Positions 11,161 to 22,830 of a stretch of 64,000 nt of DNA are shown here, in pieces. Under the pieces are notes generated by a model. That model saw only the letters and a list, made by a program, of their open reading frames with translations, was not told the origin of the DNA and did not search any database. This DNA comes from Artocarpus heterophyllus. Lineage: Eukaryota > Streptophyta > Magnoliopsida > Rosales > Moraceae. The stretch spans positions 6,868,768-6,932,767 of the forward strand of contig CM046337.1 in NCBI GenBank assembly GCA_025403435.1, written 5' to 3'. Made by a program: the position numbers and the translations under genes. Numbering within the stretch: position 1 is the first letter of the stretch; every line of letters begins with the position of its first letter.

Positions 11161-12489
11161 TTAAAAATAAAATCTTTTTAAGAGCTCAGCATTCCATGGA
11201 TGCCCGAGCTGATTCCTTTTCGTATCAGTTAACCTGTAAGTGCCTGGTCGCACGACACCTTCAACTTTAAAAGGACCTTCCCACTTCAGACCAAAGGACC
11301 CAAGACCGGGTTGTTGAACTGTGACCTTCTTCATCACTAAGTCACCAACTTTAAAGCTTCTCGGTTGAACCCTTTTATTGTAATACCGAGCTACAACCTG
11401 GTTCCGAGCTACGTTACGAATTGATGCCCGGTTCTTTTTTTCTTCAAGTAGGTCGAGCTCGGTCATCATGAGCTTCGCATTCAGTGTTTCTTCGTATTGC
11501 TCAACCCTTAAGCTCAGTAACCCTACCTCGGCCGGGATGACAGCCTCTGCCCCGTAAACCAGGGAGAACGGTGTTTCGCCAGTCGCAGCTCGTGTAGTTG
11601 TTCGGTATGCCCAGAGCACTTGGGGTAGTTCGTCAATCCATGCACCCTTAAGCCCCTCGAGTTTCTTCTTCAGGTTATCCTTGATTGTCTTGTTCATGGC
11701 CTCAACCTGGCCGTTACTCTGCGGATAGCTCGGGGAGGAGAAAACTTTCTTAATGCCGAGCTTCTCGCACAGATGACGTAAACCCGAGGAGTCGAACTGT
11801 TTGGCATTGTCAGTCACAATAGTGTGTGGGATTTCGAACCGGCAAACGATATTTTTCCATAAAAAGTTGGTGCACTTGGCTTCGGTCATGTTGGTGCAAG
11901 GCTCAACTTTGATCCACTTCGTCAGATAGTCTATGGCGACGATACAGTATCTGAATTGTGAGCGGGCCGACGGGAGAGGTCCGATCAAGTCGATGGCCCA
12001 CTTTGCAAATGGCCATGCCGAAATTACCGGATTAAGAGGCTCGGCGTGTGAACCTAGCACCCTAGCAAATTGCTGGCATTTAAGGCATTTCCGTGCAAAG
12101 CTTCCGTAATCTTGCTGCATGGTGGGCCAGTAGTAACCCTGCTGTAGGCATTTCTGGGCCAAGGAGCTTCCACCGGAGTGATTGCCACAAAGGCCTTCAT
12201 GGATCTCCTTCATTAAATATTCGGCCTCCTTGGGGTCTAAACATCTTAGGCATGGCGTCGTGTAGCCGCGTCGGTACAACTTTCCCCTAATCATCGAATA
12301 CCGGGCTGAGCTGTTACGTATTCGACGTGCTTCTTCCCTGTCGTCGGGTAATTCGGCTATGGTCAGGTATCGGATGATCGGGTCCATCCATGTACATGTC
12401 GGCTCCGCAGCCAGGTTCATGACCTCCTTGTAAATACTTGGTCCGAAGAGTCTTTCGATGGGAACGGACATTGAGTCTATTCCACCCAT
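11161..12489 (-). CDS. integrase domain of Tat element 1 (uninterrupted)
   Basis: This 442-residue frame is the only long intact part of pol. It shows the HHCC zinc-binding region (HEGLCGNH followed by CLKCQQF) and the catalytic core. The first Asp is in WAIDLIGPLP, the second in VTDNAKQF, and the Glu in SNGQVEAMNKTIKDNL. The C-terminal GPY/F-like module contains KWEGPFKV and ends in PWNAELLKRFYF. The domain would catalyse insertion of the cDNA. It is normally released from a polyprotein, so the Met at its start is only the first Met after an upstream in-frame stop, not a true start. It is followed by the 3' region with the antisense gene. Confidence 0.9.
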   Translation of the reverse strand: MGGIDSMSVPIERLFGPSIYKEVMNLAAEPTCTWMDPIIRYLTIAELPDDREEARRIRNSSARYSMIRGKLYRRGYTTPCLRCLDPKEAEYLMKEIHEGLCGNHSGGSSLAQKCLQQGYYWPTMQQDYGSFARKCLKCQQFARVLGSHAEPLNPVISAWPFAKWAIDLIGPLPSARSQFRYCIVAIDYLTKWIKVEPCTNMTEAKCTNFLWKNIVCRFEIPHTIVTDNAKQFDSSGLRHLCEKLGIKKVFSSPSYPQSNGQVEAMNKTIKDNLKKKLEGLKGAWIDELPQVLWAYRTTTRAATGETPFSLVYGAEAVIPAEVGLLSLRVEQYEETLNAKLMMTELDLLEEKKNRASIRNVARNQVVARYYNKRVQPRSFKVGDLVMKKVTVQQPGLGSFGLKWEGPFKVEGVVRPGTYRLTDTKRNQLGHPWNAELLKRFYF

Positions 12490-13065
12490 CCCAGAAGCTA
12501 GTCAGGCAAGGACGTCGGCTTTCACGTTCTCAGATCGGGGGATTTGTTTGAAAGTATAGGACTTAAATTGCCCAAGCAACTGTTTTGCTTCCTTTAAATA
12601 TGCCACCATCGATTCTGCCCGAGCCTGAAACCCTCCAGTGACTTGCTGCACCACTAGCATCGAGTCACTATAGATGGTCAAGTGATCGACTCCAAGGTCT
12701 CGGGCAATTCGTAGTCCGGCTAGCAAAGCTTCGTACTCTGCTTCGTTGTTAGAGGTCTTAAAATCAAATCGAAGGGCATAAATGACCTTATACCCGTTGG
12801 GGCTTGTTAGAATCAAGCCAGCCCCCGACCCGTCGACGCAGGTTGAGCCGTCGATGTATAGTTTCCAGTTTTGCTCTAGGGAAAGGCCTTGTTCACTGTA
12901 GGTAGCTGTATCAGACTCCTCGATGGGTGATTTCTCAACTAAGGGAGCCACTTTTCCGACCTCTGTAAATTCGGCAAGGAAATCCGCCAGAACTTGAGCC
13001 TTTATTGCCGTTCTCGGCACAAAATGTACATCATATTGGCCCAGCTCAACCGACCACTTGGCCAT
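12490..13065 (-). pseudogene. second (archaeal-type) RNase H domain of Tat element 1
   Basis: RNase H fold motifs appear in order: LYIDGSTCVDGSGAG (first Asp), SNNEAEYEALLAG (Glu), TIYSDSMLVV (Asp), and a C-terminal ENVKADVLA. The usual family ending would run on as LA after a codon that here is TGA, consistent with an Arg CGA changed to TGA. This is additional to the RNase H that follows the RT, and two RNase H domains are diagnostic of the Tat lineage. The stop separates it from the integrase frame downstream. Confidence 0.8.
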
Positions 13066-13290
13066 CCGACCTGATATTTTCGGGCTCTGTAAAACTTATC
13101 GGAGAGGAAATTTGGTCGGGAACTTGACGGTATGGCCTTGGTAATATGGCCGCAGCTTCCAGACTGATGTTATTAAGGCAAAGGCCAGTTTCTCCAACGG
13201 AGAGTACCGCTCCTCAGCACCTTGGAACGCGTGGCTGGTATAGTAAACTGGCCTCTGGATCCCGTTTTTATCTCAGACTAATACCGAGCT
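13066..13290 (-). pseudogene. first (RT-linked) RNase H remnant of Tat element 1
   Basis: After the RT frame, translation past an in-frame TGA at about 13273 gives the recognisable tail of the Ty3/gypsy RT-linked RNase H: PVYYTSHAFQGAEERYSPLE, then a segment ending near WKLRPYYQGHTV. A second in-frame stop (TAA, where the family usually has a Gln codon) follows near 13095. The domain therefore cannot be translated without suppressing both stops. It normally degrades the RNA strand of the RNA:DNA hybrid. Confidence 0.65.
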
Positions 13291-14472
13291 GACAGCCTTC
13301 TTCGAGACGGCCAAATAGGCTGTTAAAACCTCACCGGACAAAGGTTTGGACAGGAGCGGGGGTGTGGCTAGGTAAGATTTTAAGTCTTGGAAAGCATCCT
13401 CACACTCCCTGCTCCACTCAAACCTCCCTTTAAGTGCCTTGAAAAAAGGGTGACACTTGTCGGTAGCCCGGGAGACAAATCTTGACAAAGCGGCCACCGT
13501 GCCAGTAAGCCTTTGCACGTCTTTCACTGTCCGAGGAGAATGCATGTCTATAATTGCCTGAGCCTTTGCCGGGTTGACCTCGATTCCTCGCCGGTTAACC
13601 AAAAATTCGAGGAATTTACCTGAGCCAACGCCAAAAGCGCATTTTACCGGGTTGAGTTTCATCCCGTACTCCCGGAGAATGTCAAAGCTAGCTCGGAGGT
13701 CGGCCATGTGGTCCTTCGCTTGGATAGATTTTACAAACATGTCGTCTACGTAGACCTCCATAGTTTTCCCGATTAGTCGAGTGAACATTTTGTTAACAAG
13801 GCGTTGATAAGTGGCCCCGATATTTTTGAGACCAAACGGCATTACAACGTAACAGTACAAGCCCTAGTCAGTAATAAACGAGGTTTTGACTTGGTCTTCT
13901 TCGGCCATTCTTATCTGATTATATCCGGAATATGCGTCCATAAAGCTCAGTAGCTCGTGGCCGGCTGTGGCATCAACGAGCTGGTCTATCCGAGGAAGTG
14001 GTAAGCAGTCCTTCGGGCAGGTCTTGTTAAGATCGGTGTAGTCAATGTAGACCTGCCACTTGCCGTTCACCTTTTTGACGAGGACGACGTTTGCTAACCA
14101 TTCAGGGTATTTGACTTCTCTAATAAACCCAGCCTTCAGGAGCTTCTAGACTTCATCGTTGATCGCAGCATATCTCTCCGGATTAAAGGCCCTTTATTTT
14201 TGTATCACTGGCTTGTGGTTAGGTTGGACGTTGAGCCGATGGCTGATGACGCTCGGATCTATTCCGGGCATGTCTTCATGGGACCATGAAAAAACGTCTC
14301 GGTATTCAAAAAGAAGGGATTCCAGGTCGGCCCGGATCTCAGGTTGTAACTGTGATCCGAGTTGGGCTGTGCGCTCTAGCCTTTCGGGGTCTAGAGAGAA
14401 CGGCACCAAGTCTTCGATCGGGGTACCCCCTACCTCTTCCTCGGGCAACCTAGGATCCAGGTCCGCGAGCAT
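13273..14472 (-). pseudogene. reverse transcriptase domain of Tat element 1
   Basis: Segments of one RT domain lie in register on the minus strand. The N-terminal linker contains FSWSHEDMPGIDP, followed by palm and finger motifs (WQVYIDYTDLNKTCPKD, LSFMDAYSGYNQIRM), the VMPFGLKN segment and the catalytic YVDDM. Three in-frame stops interrupt it: near 14194, near 14147, and at 13864 just before the GLYCYVVMPFGL segment, where relatives have Trp. The catalytic Asp pair is still present. Without suppression of these stops no active RT would be made. Confidence 0.85.
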
Positions 14473-14538
14473 CTTTGGCGCCGGATCGGTCAGGAGATCG
14501 GTCTCATCGACCGAATGAACGGCCAGGATTCCATGTTT

Positions 14539-15289
14539 CTAAGCTGAGGCTGCCCGGACTGCATTTGCGTAGCAAGCCCGGGAGTCCGTCTGGGATGAAC
14601 GGATCACTCCAACGCCACCATTGGTTGGGAACTTCATCGCCAGGTGATATGTATTAACCACGGCCTTTAATCCGTTCAGGGTCGGCCGGCCGATGATGAT
14701 GTTGTACTGGGAGGGTTTATCAACGACTAAAAAGTCGACAACCCGAGTGACCCTCGCGGCTCCTTCTCCGAAAGTTACCGGGAGGCTGACCTTCCCGGTT
14801 GCCCGGACACATTCACCTGCGAAGTCGAAAAGTGGAGTCTGAACCGAGACCAAACGCGCGTTGCTTATCTTCAACTTGTCGAACGCCTGCTTAAAGAGGA
14901 TGTCTGTCGAACTGCTGTTGTCAACTAAGACACGCACATACAATATTGTTGGCGATAGGCAGTTTGCAAACCAGGGCATCGTTATGAGAATGCATTAATC
15001 GGTCCGCTTCTTCTTCGGTGAAGGTGATTGGGGTGTCTTCTTGACGGCATATCTTGTTGATGTGCTCGGACACATTTATGAATTCACCCCGTTCGACCCG
15101 CCGAGCTTCTCTGACGTAGGATCGCCGCCCACTCGACGTGTCCCTGGTGACAGGCCCGCCGAATATCGTGTGTACAATATTCGGGGGTTCCGGGGCGTTC
15201 CCACTATCGGTCCTGGGTCGGCTTTGTACGTCTCGGCCTGACGAGTCGTTCCTTCCAGAGGTTGTCCTCGGGGCTATAGCCCGTTCCAA
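14539..15289 (-). pseudogene. protease region of Tat element 1
   Basis: Two overlapping frames cover the gag-protease linker and the aspartic protease. The linker shows HTIFGGP and ITFTEEEADRLMHSHNDALV. A frame change near 14921-14979 leads to the protease core VRVLVDNSSSTDILF and later YNIIIGRPTLN. Relatives have Asp-Asn-Gly-Ser or Asp-Ser/Thr-Gly at the active site. Here the Gly position is Ser (AGC), so catalysis is probably lost even apart from the frameshift. The protease normally matures the Gag-Pol polyprotein. Confidence 0.75.
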
Positions 15290-15295
15290 AAATTC

Positions 15296-16815
15296 CTATA
15301 ACAGACCTTCTCGGACCAACCTCTCTATCTGGTCCCTCAGTTGGATGCATTCTTGAGTAATATGCCCCACGTCTTTGTGAAATTTGTAAAACTTTGACTG
15401 GTCACGCTTCGCCCTGCTGCCTCGGAGCTTCGGCGGTGGTGTCAGCAAATTCTTGTCGCCAACCTGGGCGAGCACCTCATCGATGGTTGCCACCAGGGGT
15501 GTGTAGTTCTGAAACTTGCTGGTTGGCCCCTTTGGCTTATCAGCTTTCTCTTTCTTCTGTTTCTTTGCATGCTCAGCGCTGCCCTGTTCTGACGCGTTTT
15601 TCTGCTTCTTACCCTTTTTTGTTCCTCTCGGGCCAGCCTCTTCTCGGCGGCTCTTCATATACTCGACAGCGTCCGCGTGTCTCTAGGCATACCCGAGCAT
15701 TTGCGAAAACGTGTTTGGCTGCTCAAAGGCCAAGGACCATGTCAGTTTCTCGTCTCGGAGGCCCCCTACGAAAATATGTTTGAGGGTCTCGTCTTCGACG
15801 TGCTTGACCTCAAGAGCTGCCCGGGTAAACCGGTTAATATAATCCCTGACACTGTCATCTCCCTGCTTGACGGCATACAGGCAAGTTATTTCTTTCCTCC
15901 GCGTCCTGGTTGTAGAGAATGCGGAGGAGAAGGCATCGGCTAAATGCCAAAAAGAAGAAATCGACCCGGGTTCGAGTCGTCGGAACTACTGTCGGGCAGG
16001 GCCTGTAAGAGTAATCGAGAAAGCTTTACACATCGCAACATCACTGGCGTTCTGCAGCAGTATGTGTCCCCGAAAAAGTTCGGCGTGCTCATCAGCGTCA
16101 GTGGCTCCATCATAAGGCTTGATCTACGGGACTTTGAATTTTGGCGGCATAGGCGCCCGCATTATGTGATCCGGGAAAGGCGGGTTCTGAGCTCCGATTT
16201 CATCTAGACCAAATCTATGATTTTGGATCTCATCGATCTGTCGCTGCAGTGCCCGAAACTGACGGCTATTGGTGTCTTCGGGCAGTTCGACCCGATAGGG
16301 TACTACTTCCACTGCACGGCCTCCAGCCCCGGCCTGACGATTTCGGTTAATTCCTTGAGACCCGAGCCGGTCAAATACCGAGGCTCGGGAGCCTTGTGGT
16401 GAAGGGGCACGAGCCGCTTGGCGACCCACACGGTGTTCTTGAACTTGCCTGTTGTCAGCTGGGATTCCCCTAGTGGATCCCGCAGACGGCTCAGATCGGC
16501 TTTGCTGTGGGTTTGCTGCACTTCGCTCAACCCGACTTCCAGCCTGGTCATCCTGGGCCGCGAGAGGCAGAGCTGGTGCAGCTTGTCGTTGAGCTTGCTG
16601 TGCGAGCTGCTGAGTTAGGATCCGAACCGCATCTGTAAGCTCTCGGATCGGATCTTGAGCGGCTCGGGCCTCGCCGTGCTTCCTTGCCCCCCGAACCGAG
16701 ATCTCGCGGTCCGAGGACGGCCCCTAGGCCGGCCTGTAGCCGGTTGCCTATACCTTGTATCGCCCGACCCCTCCTGTCGGGCGGTATCGTCTCTTGCGTT
16801 ACCTCGTGTCGTCAT
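15296..16815 (-). pseudogene. gag of Tat element 1
   Basis: A start at 16815 (MTTRGNARDDTARQ) is the first Met well downstream of the 5' LTR. The early region is Arg/Gln-rich and broken by a stop near 16615 and a frame change. The capsid part begins around 16429, with PFPDHIMRAPMPPKFKVP, then an in-frame TAG. A matrix/capsid-like stretch reaches 15296, ending in KFYKFHKDVGHITQECIQL and IERLVREGLL. The last motif is a degenerate zinc knuckle: relatives have Cys where this copy has Tyr, one transition away. Gag would form the virus-like particle. With these breaks it is a pseudogene. Confidence 0.75.
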
Positions 16816-16860
16816 CTTGGGAATCCGAGGTATAATAACTTGTAAGTTGGGTGCGTTCGG

Positions 16861-16877
16861 CCCTCCTTCTAGCGCCA
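16861..16877 (-). promoter_or_regulatory. candidate primer binding site
   Basis: On the minus strand, three bases inside the 5' LTR, the sequence reads TGGCGCTAGAAGGAGGG. TGG at this point is the usual beginning of a tRNA 3'-end complement. I cannot identify the primer tRNA from memory. Confidence 0.5.
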
Positions 16878-16880
16878 AAA

Positions 16881-17505
16881 TGTTGATGCTTACCATTGTC
16901 CGGCGTCGGATCAACACCCACGTGCGGTTGTGCATGTCCTGACCTATTCTTAGGCTTGCCCCTGACCGGGAATGTGTACCTGCGAGAGGGATGATTTGGA
17001 GAAATGGGATTAGTCAATAGACAAGGGCTCTCCGATGCTCAAGGAAAGTATTGCTCGGCAGAGGTCGGCAGCTACTTAACTGTGAAGAAGTCTTTCTCTC
17101 TAAAACGCCATAAATGCATCCTATTTATAGGCCACCAGCTGGACCGGGTGCAAGATGGGTTTTGCCCATTACCCAGGTGTTACATCAAAGTGTGGCAAGC
17201 AGTAAATGACAAGTGTCGCATCCATCGCCCAATGGATTGGACTCTATCGGACGGCAGCACGTTTGCCTGGTGTTGGCCTACAAGGATGGACACTGACGTA
17301 TCCTTATGAATAACGAGGCCCAACCCGAGCTACCGTACATCCCCGAGGTGACAGTCTTCTTGGGGGCGTGCCCTTGAATAAATGGAAGGCACCTCGGGAA
17401 GAGTGTGATTCGTCGAGTCGGGCAGTAGAGCTAATGTCTGCCGAGCTTAGTTGCCGACCACCAAAGTTAGCGTCCTCGGTGGTGGCGCCGAGGTTACCCT
17501 CAACA
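16881..17505 (-). repeat. 5' LTR of Tat element 1
   Basis: Begins TGTTGATG, ends CTCAACA and is collinear with the left LTR. A minus-strand TATAAATA lies at 17122-17129 and would drive gag-pol leftward. About 35 differences from the left LTR, mostly transitions, show the insertion is not recent. Confidence 0.92.
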
Positions 17506-17510
17506 TTACA
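17506..17510. repeat. target-site duplication TTACA (right)
   Basis: Exact match to 4034-4038 at the other end of the element. Confidence 0.9.
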
Positions 17511-17854
17511 CATTACCTAAATTTATAAATATTGACTACATGTAGAAGTTTCTATAAAAAAAAATCCAAAAAAAAAAAAAAAGATCAAGCCACCCCATAA
17601 TTCTGCAACAAAATTTCCCCTAAAACAAGAGTCAAATATAATTTAAGTACTTCTCGGCCTGCCAACCATGGCTGGCAGCTGGCAGAGAAAAATCCGGCAT
17701 TTGAGCAAACAGATGATGAAAGGCAAATCAATATTGCCTCATGGTATCGCACCACAGACATCAAATTAAAAGCATATTATAAACAAATAAATAAAATTGG
17801 AAAATTAAAATAAAAAGTTGTTGTAGTAGACCTAAGCTTGCGTGGGGCCGTGTG

Positions 17855-17893
<39 letters not shown>

Positions 17894-20800
17894 TGATATA
17901 TATAGTAACATAGAGATGTAAGCAACTTGATATTTGGCACAAGCATTTGGTGTAACATGATGTGTATGCTTTGGATTTGAATAATGTTCCCTTTGAATCA
18001 TGAGAAGCAGGTAGACTGTTGAATAATGTTATTCAAAGTGTGCTACGTACGTATGCAAACTATGTTGTTATTTTAATGATTACGTTTACATGGTTACGGT
18101 TATTATTAACGATTTGGTATGAATAGGTTGTAATTATTTCACAAGTTGATAGAAAAAATATGATAATTAATGAGATTGAATTTTTATCATGCTATAAAAT
18201 CAAATGTTATTAAAATATACCCTTATTAGAAATATAACAATTAAAAACATAATTATTAAAAATAAGTCTATATATATAAATTTCTTAAAGTTATACATGT
18301 TATACTATACGTATGTCACACAGATATTAGCCAGATCCAATTGGACTTTTATATATTTCTACTAAAAAGTTTGTCCCTTGTACGTCAGTTTTTTTTTTTT
18401 TTTTGGCTGAAAGTATTAGAAGTGTATAGTACAAATTGAGTTTAATATATATATATATATATAGAGACTTGAGGCACAGCATATAGTTTCTCAATTTCAA
18501 CACTTAAGATAAAGTGATAAAACCACATATATCTCCCATTGGAAAGATTTATAATAAGGTGTTATAAAAGGGACAAAGCGAACGAAAAAAAAAAAGAACA
18601 AAAATCTGTGTGCATGTACAACGGTGCATTTCAGGGGGAAAAAAATAGTGAATGAAGGACCATACAAACTTTTTCGCCAGTGCTAAAAATTAATAATTTT
18701 TTTTTTTTTGTCTATATGATCCGTCAACATTATCAAAAGAAAAAATATCGGTATAGCTCGGCAAAAGATATCCTTTTTATTGGTAGAAATAAAATGCAGG
18801 GAAAAAAGGATCAGATTAGTCAAAAAAAAAAAAAAAAGGATTGATAGATTAATATTCTAACAGTTAATAGTTCATTTGTATCGCTCGTTAAAATAAACCA
18901 TATTTTACAATGAAAAGTTGAGATGACTATTTTTGCTCCTCACAAAATGTAGCTCTAATTTTTTTTTTTTATATATTTGAAATATCACTCCATAAATTAA
19001 TTTAAATGTTATGAAAATCAAATAATAATTATGTTGAAAACATTCTCATTGTGCAACATTTGCAATCAAAAAAGCTGATTTATGGCAATTTTTCTCCCCA
19101 AGTATAATTCCATGACATTTCTTAAGCCCTAATAGTGAATTGCAATAATGTTGATGTTTATTCACAAAGCACACAATTTATATACATTAAACAGTAAATT
19201 AACGATTGTATTGGAGTTGGACAAATCAGAAAGAGTCAAAGAAAAAGCAAGGGCAAAGCCAAAGAGAAAAGCTCGATAAGATGTGTTCTGACCAAAAAAG
19301 GACATGCAATAATAATATAAATGTTTGAAGTAAGAATAAGGACAATGCAGTATTCAATGGGTAAGTTGGGAAAATGACTAGTGGTTGGGCGGATATGCAT
19401 TAAAGAATATTAAAAGAATAATAGTGGCAAAATTAGTCATAATACAAAAATCTTGAGTTTATTTGTTTTTATTTTCTTAGAAAATATGAATCTACTTTTC
19501 AGTTGGTTGTTCAATTTAACATGCAATAACACTACAGCATTGTAATACTATGTTTGAAAACTAAATCAAAACTTAAATGTTGTATATTTTTTTTTTATAT
19601 TATAGTATATAAGAGTTTTATATTATACCAATTAACACTTTAGTGATTGAACTCGATTTTTACACACTCTCGTCTTGTGTCTTGTAGTTGTGCTCTTGAC
19701 GTTGAATGGTACCCCTAATATAGCAATAGTTTCTTTTTTCTATTTTTTTTTCAATAAATTGTATATATTGTTATTTTTAAATGTTGTTAATCAATAAAGG
19801 CTTTGACTAATGTGCATTTTTGCTTTCAATATCATAGGCAAAGTTGATAGTAATTATAACTAGATCTTGCCGAATTATGCATTTTGACGGGACCTCTCTC
19901 CTGTCTATTATTAATATTAGCCACATCCATTTTTTTTTTTTTTTTTACTTATATCTAAGTTTCGTTTGCCTTTAAAATTCCTACTACCTTCAATGTATCG
20001 TTTGAGCACTCCTCCATGAAGATTTTTTCTCGAGACGATATTATCCCTATTATCTTTTTCCCAATTAAATATTAGGATCTTTCCTTTTCGAGGCTAATCT
20101 TTTTTTCATTCTTAATTAGTTCTTACAATGATCGGCCAAAAAAAAAAAAAGTCTTACAATTAAATGGCCCGCCAATAAATAGTCAACACAAAAAAAAAGC
20201 CAGCCGTAACATTGGCAGCTGGTCAATTTTTAAGGTGATTTAGAAGATAATCTAACGTTGTGGGACCCATTATTTGTTAGCGTTGCATCACCATACCATA
20301 TACCTTATTAAAAAAAAAAATTAAAATTTCAACATTAACAATAGTTGTTTCTTAATTAGGGGGATTTCAAGTCTAAACCTAAATATGATAAGTACAAAGG
20401 CAAAAAGAGAATTTGTTGTGGAAGATTTTTCCAGAATATTTCTTTCGACTAGCCAAAAACCTAGTACAAGATGGGTTTGCCGTTTGCTTTGAAGCTGTTT
20501 AAACATGCCAGTATTCAAGCTGCTTTTAATTTTGTTTTTTAATTAAAAAACAATTTACTGCAGCAAAAAATGTAGATAATCAAGTCAGATAAAAAATAAT
20601 TGGCGTTGGCATTCTTATTCCATGAGCTTTTTGGTCTTTGGCAACTTGGTTTTTAAACTTTTAATCCGACAGTTTGCTCCTTTAATTACTTGCTAAATTG
20701 TTTGTTCTTCGGGTAAAAATCAAATATCTCCTCTCTCATTTGTCACCAAAACTCTTTGGCCAGAGCCAGTCTCCTCCATCTAAGGAGAAGGACTTTATAT

Positions 20801-21122
20801 TGAGCGATGACACATACACCTACTTAATTTTTAAATTAAATTTTAATCATAATTTTTTTAAAATATATTTTTGTTTTGTAAGAAAATTTATAAACATGCT
20901 CTCACTAAATAATTCAGATCTATTTTTTTTCTTAAAAAAATTCAAAGATACTATTATATCTTTATTTTATAAGAAAAATTATAATTGTACCCTATTTAAT
21001 AATAAAATTTATAACTATGTAGCCATTTAATAAACTACTGTCTTTTTTTTTTTTCCTTATACTGTCTTCATTGAACAAAATTTTTGATTCCGTCCGTTAT
21101 AAGTGTTACATACTTACAAAAC
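17511..21122. other. AT-rich intergenic DNA, no gene seen
   Basis: Holds an (AT)n microsatellite at about 17858-17890, a shorter one at 18447-18462, and many poly-A/poly-T tracts. I find no coding region or clear transposon end. Confidence 0.55.
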
Positions 21123-21279
21123 TGTTTGGCAAAAGCAGTCCAAACTAACTTATCAGTTATAAACAGTGTAAAGCTCTCACCTACTAAAGTAAAAATAAAA
21201 AAGTTGTTACAGTATAAAGCTCTCACATGCTACAGTTAAAAACGATTCTAACAAATAGTTATAACAATTATGCCAAACA
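21123..21279. mobile_element. MITE-like repeat, family A, copy 2
   Basis: Perfect 9-bp inverted ends TGTTTGGCA and TGCCAAACA delimit 157 bp. The centre has the family signature TATAAAGCTCTCACATGCTA plus a second diverged copy AGTGTAAAGCTCTCACCTAC. No coding capacity. No convincing target duplication was found. Confidence 0.6.
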
Positions 21280-21730
21280 ACTTATATATGTAGTTGCGTA
21301 GGCCCCAAGTCCATCACCTTATGCACCGCACCCGTGTGATCAACAATATTTCCCATGTCCATTACGCTTCTTTCATGCTTAACACATGCAAGATCAAGGA
21401 AGAGGTGGCTAGATTTCGTCATTCCTCACACAGAAGCAAAGCTAAAAAAATTAGTCGGGAGGGGCAGAGTATAGTTTTAGGGTCAGCTAAGAATAATTTT
21501 AAAAGGGTAGAATATAATTTCTATAAAATTTTATGAATATTATCGGACAAAAAAAAGTTTGGGGTAGCCGTCCACCCTAATTCATGAATAGCTGAGCCCT
21601 TGCTCACATTACAATTGTGCTTTGAATTTTTGGGGAATTGTGAGTTTTTTGTTGGAGTTTGAGATGGGATTGGAGATATGTGGTTCAACGCGTTTTTTTG
21701 GTCATCAATTTAACATATGTTAGCAAAATG

Positions 21731-21905
21731 GTGGTGTTCAGTAATATGAGTTAGAATCAAAACTTTTAATTACTACATTGTAAAGCTCTTACATGCTATA
21801 ATGTCAGAAAAAATTAAGCTATAGTATAAAACTCTCATATATTACAATAATTTAAATCAAAATTACTTCAAATCAATGGTTTAAACTAATGCTCCTAAAC
21901 ACAAC
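21731..21905. mobile_element. MITE-like repeat, family A, copy 3
   Basis: Ends GTGGTGTTCAG and CTCCTAAACACAAC are roughly inverted. The inside contains GTAAAGCTCTTACATGCTAT and TATAAAACTCTCATATATTA, the two signature copies seen in the other members. Confidence 0.5.
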
Positions 21906-22830
21906 AATTTTAGTAAGTTGGAGGAGTAAATTAAAATTACAAGTTCGAAAGAAAAATTTACAAAATTAAACTGTTTAGAAGGCAAATGTGAAAAAAAAAA
22001 AAAAAACTAAAATAATGCGTGGGAGCAATTTAAACGAGGTTGTATAAATTAGCTGGGCAAACCATTAAAAAGGTAATGGCTGAGAGTAAGTTTTCCTGTA
22101 TTATTAAGTCCAAAAACAAATTGATCTTATCTTCGTTTGAGCATCTCAATCAGAGACCATTGAAGTTTATCTATCCCACACATTTTAGCAATCAGATATG
22201 GAAAGATAATCACCATAGTTATCAGGACCATAGTGTCTTTCTTTATCAGTCAAACTATTGCACATTCTTATATTAAAAATAAATATATAAATAAATAGTC
22301 TCTCTATTAATTGTTTATACATCTTAGTCAGTGTTAAATCCCGGTAGAAGTCCATTGGTATGTTACCAAAAAAATCAAAACACATGGCATTCTCAATTTT
22401 ATTTTTTTTTGGTTGTGCTCCAAACAGGAACCAGTCACTTTTAAGTATGGTTGGTTGGCAAAATGGTGCGGTAATTTTGAACAAAACCCACTATGCCACA
22501 AATGACAGCCTCAAGCAAATAGTAATTAACAAAATAAATCACTTTCAAATTCTTCAAAAAAAAAAAAAAAAGAAAAAGAAATCACTTTCAGAGGAATAAA
22601 TAAATTCTTGTGGACAACCCAAATTCACTAAATGCAATTTGATAAGCTGGGCATAATTTCCCCTTTCTAATCAAAACCCATCATGACTGTGGTAATTGAT
22701 TGTTGGTGAAGCGAGGGCAATATATCAAAAAGTAAATAAATAAAAGCTAAATCGAGTAACTATTTAATTGTGACAGAAGGATTTTTTTTTGAACATGATG
22801 ACAAACAACTGTGCTGCAATCTGGAGTTTA
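21906..22830. other. intergenic DNA, no gene seen
   Basis: AT-rich with poly-A tracts at about 21989-22006 and 22556-22571. No supported feature. Confidence 0.5.

Larger units (their letters stand above)
4034..17510 (-). mobile_element. complete Tat-lineage Ty3/gypsy LTR retrotransposon (decayed)
   Basis: A full LTR-to-LTR element occupies 4039-17505, flanked by the direct 5-bp target duplication TTACA (4034-4038 and 17506-17510). The LTRs begin TGTTGA and end TCAACA. The sense (gag-pol) strand is minus, so the 5' LTR is the right one. Order on the minus strand: gag, protease, reverse transcriptase, RNase H, a second RNase H-like domain, integrase, then a long 3' region. Two RNase H domains and a long 3' region carrying an antisense gene are known traits of the Tat lineage (Ogre, Grande, Retand relatives). 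Most domains carry stops or frame changes, so it is probably non-autonomous now. A 2809-bp solo LTR (6425-9233) is nested inside. Confidence 0.93.

Noticed and set aside
14159..16942. Plus-strand open frames opposite gag and protease
   Set aside because: Shadows of GC-rich minus-strand coding sequence. The residues and motifs belong to the minus frames.
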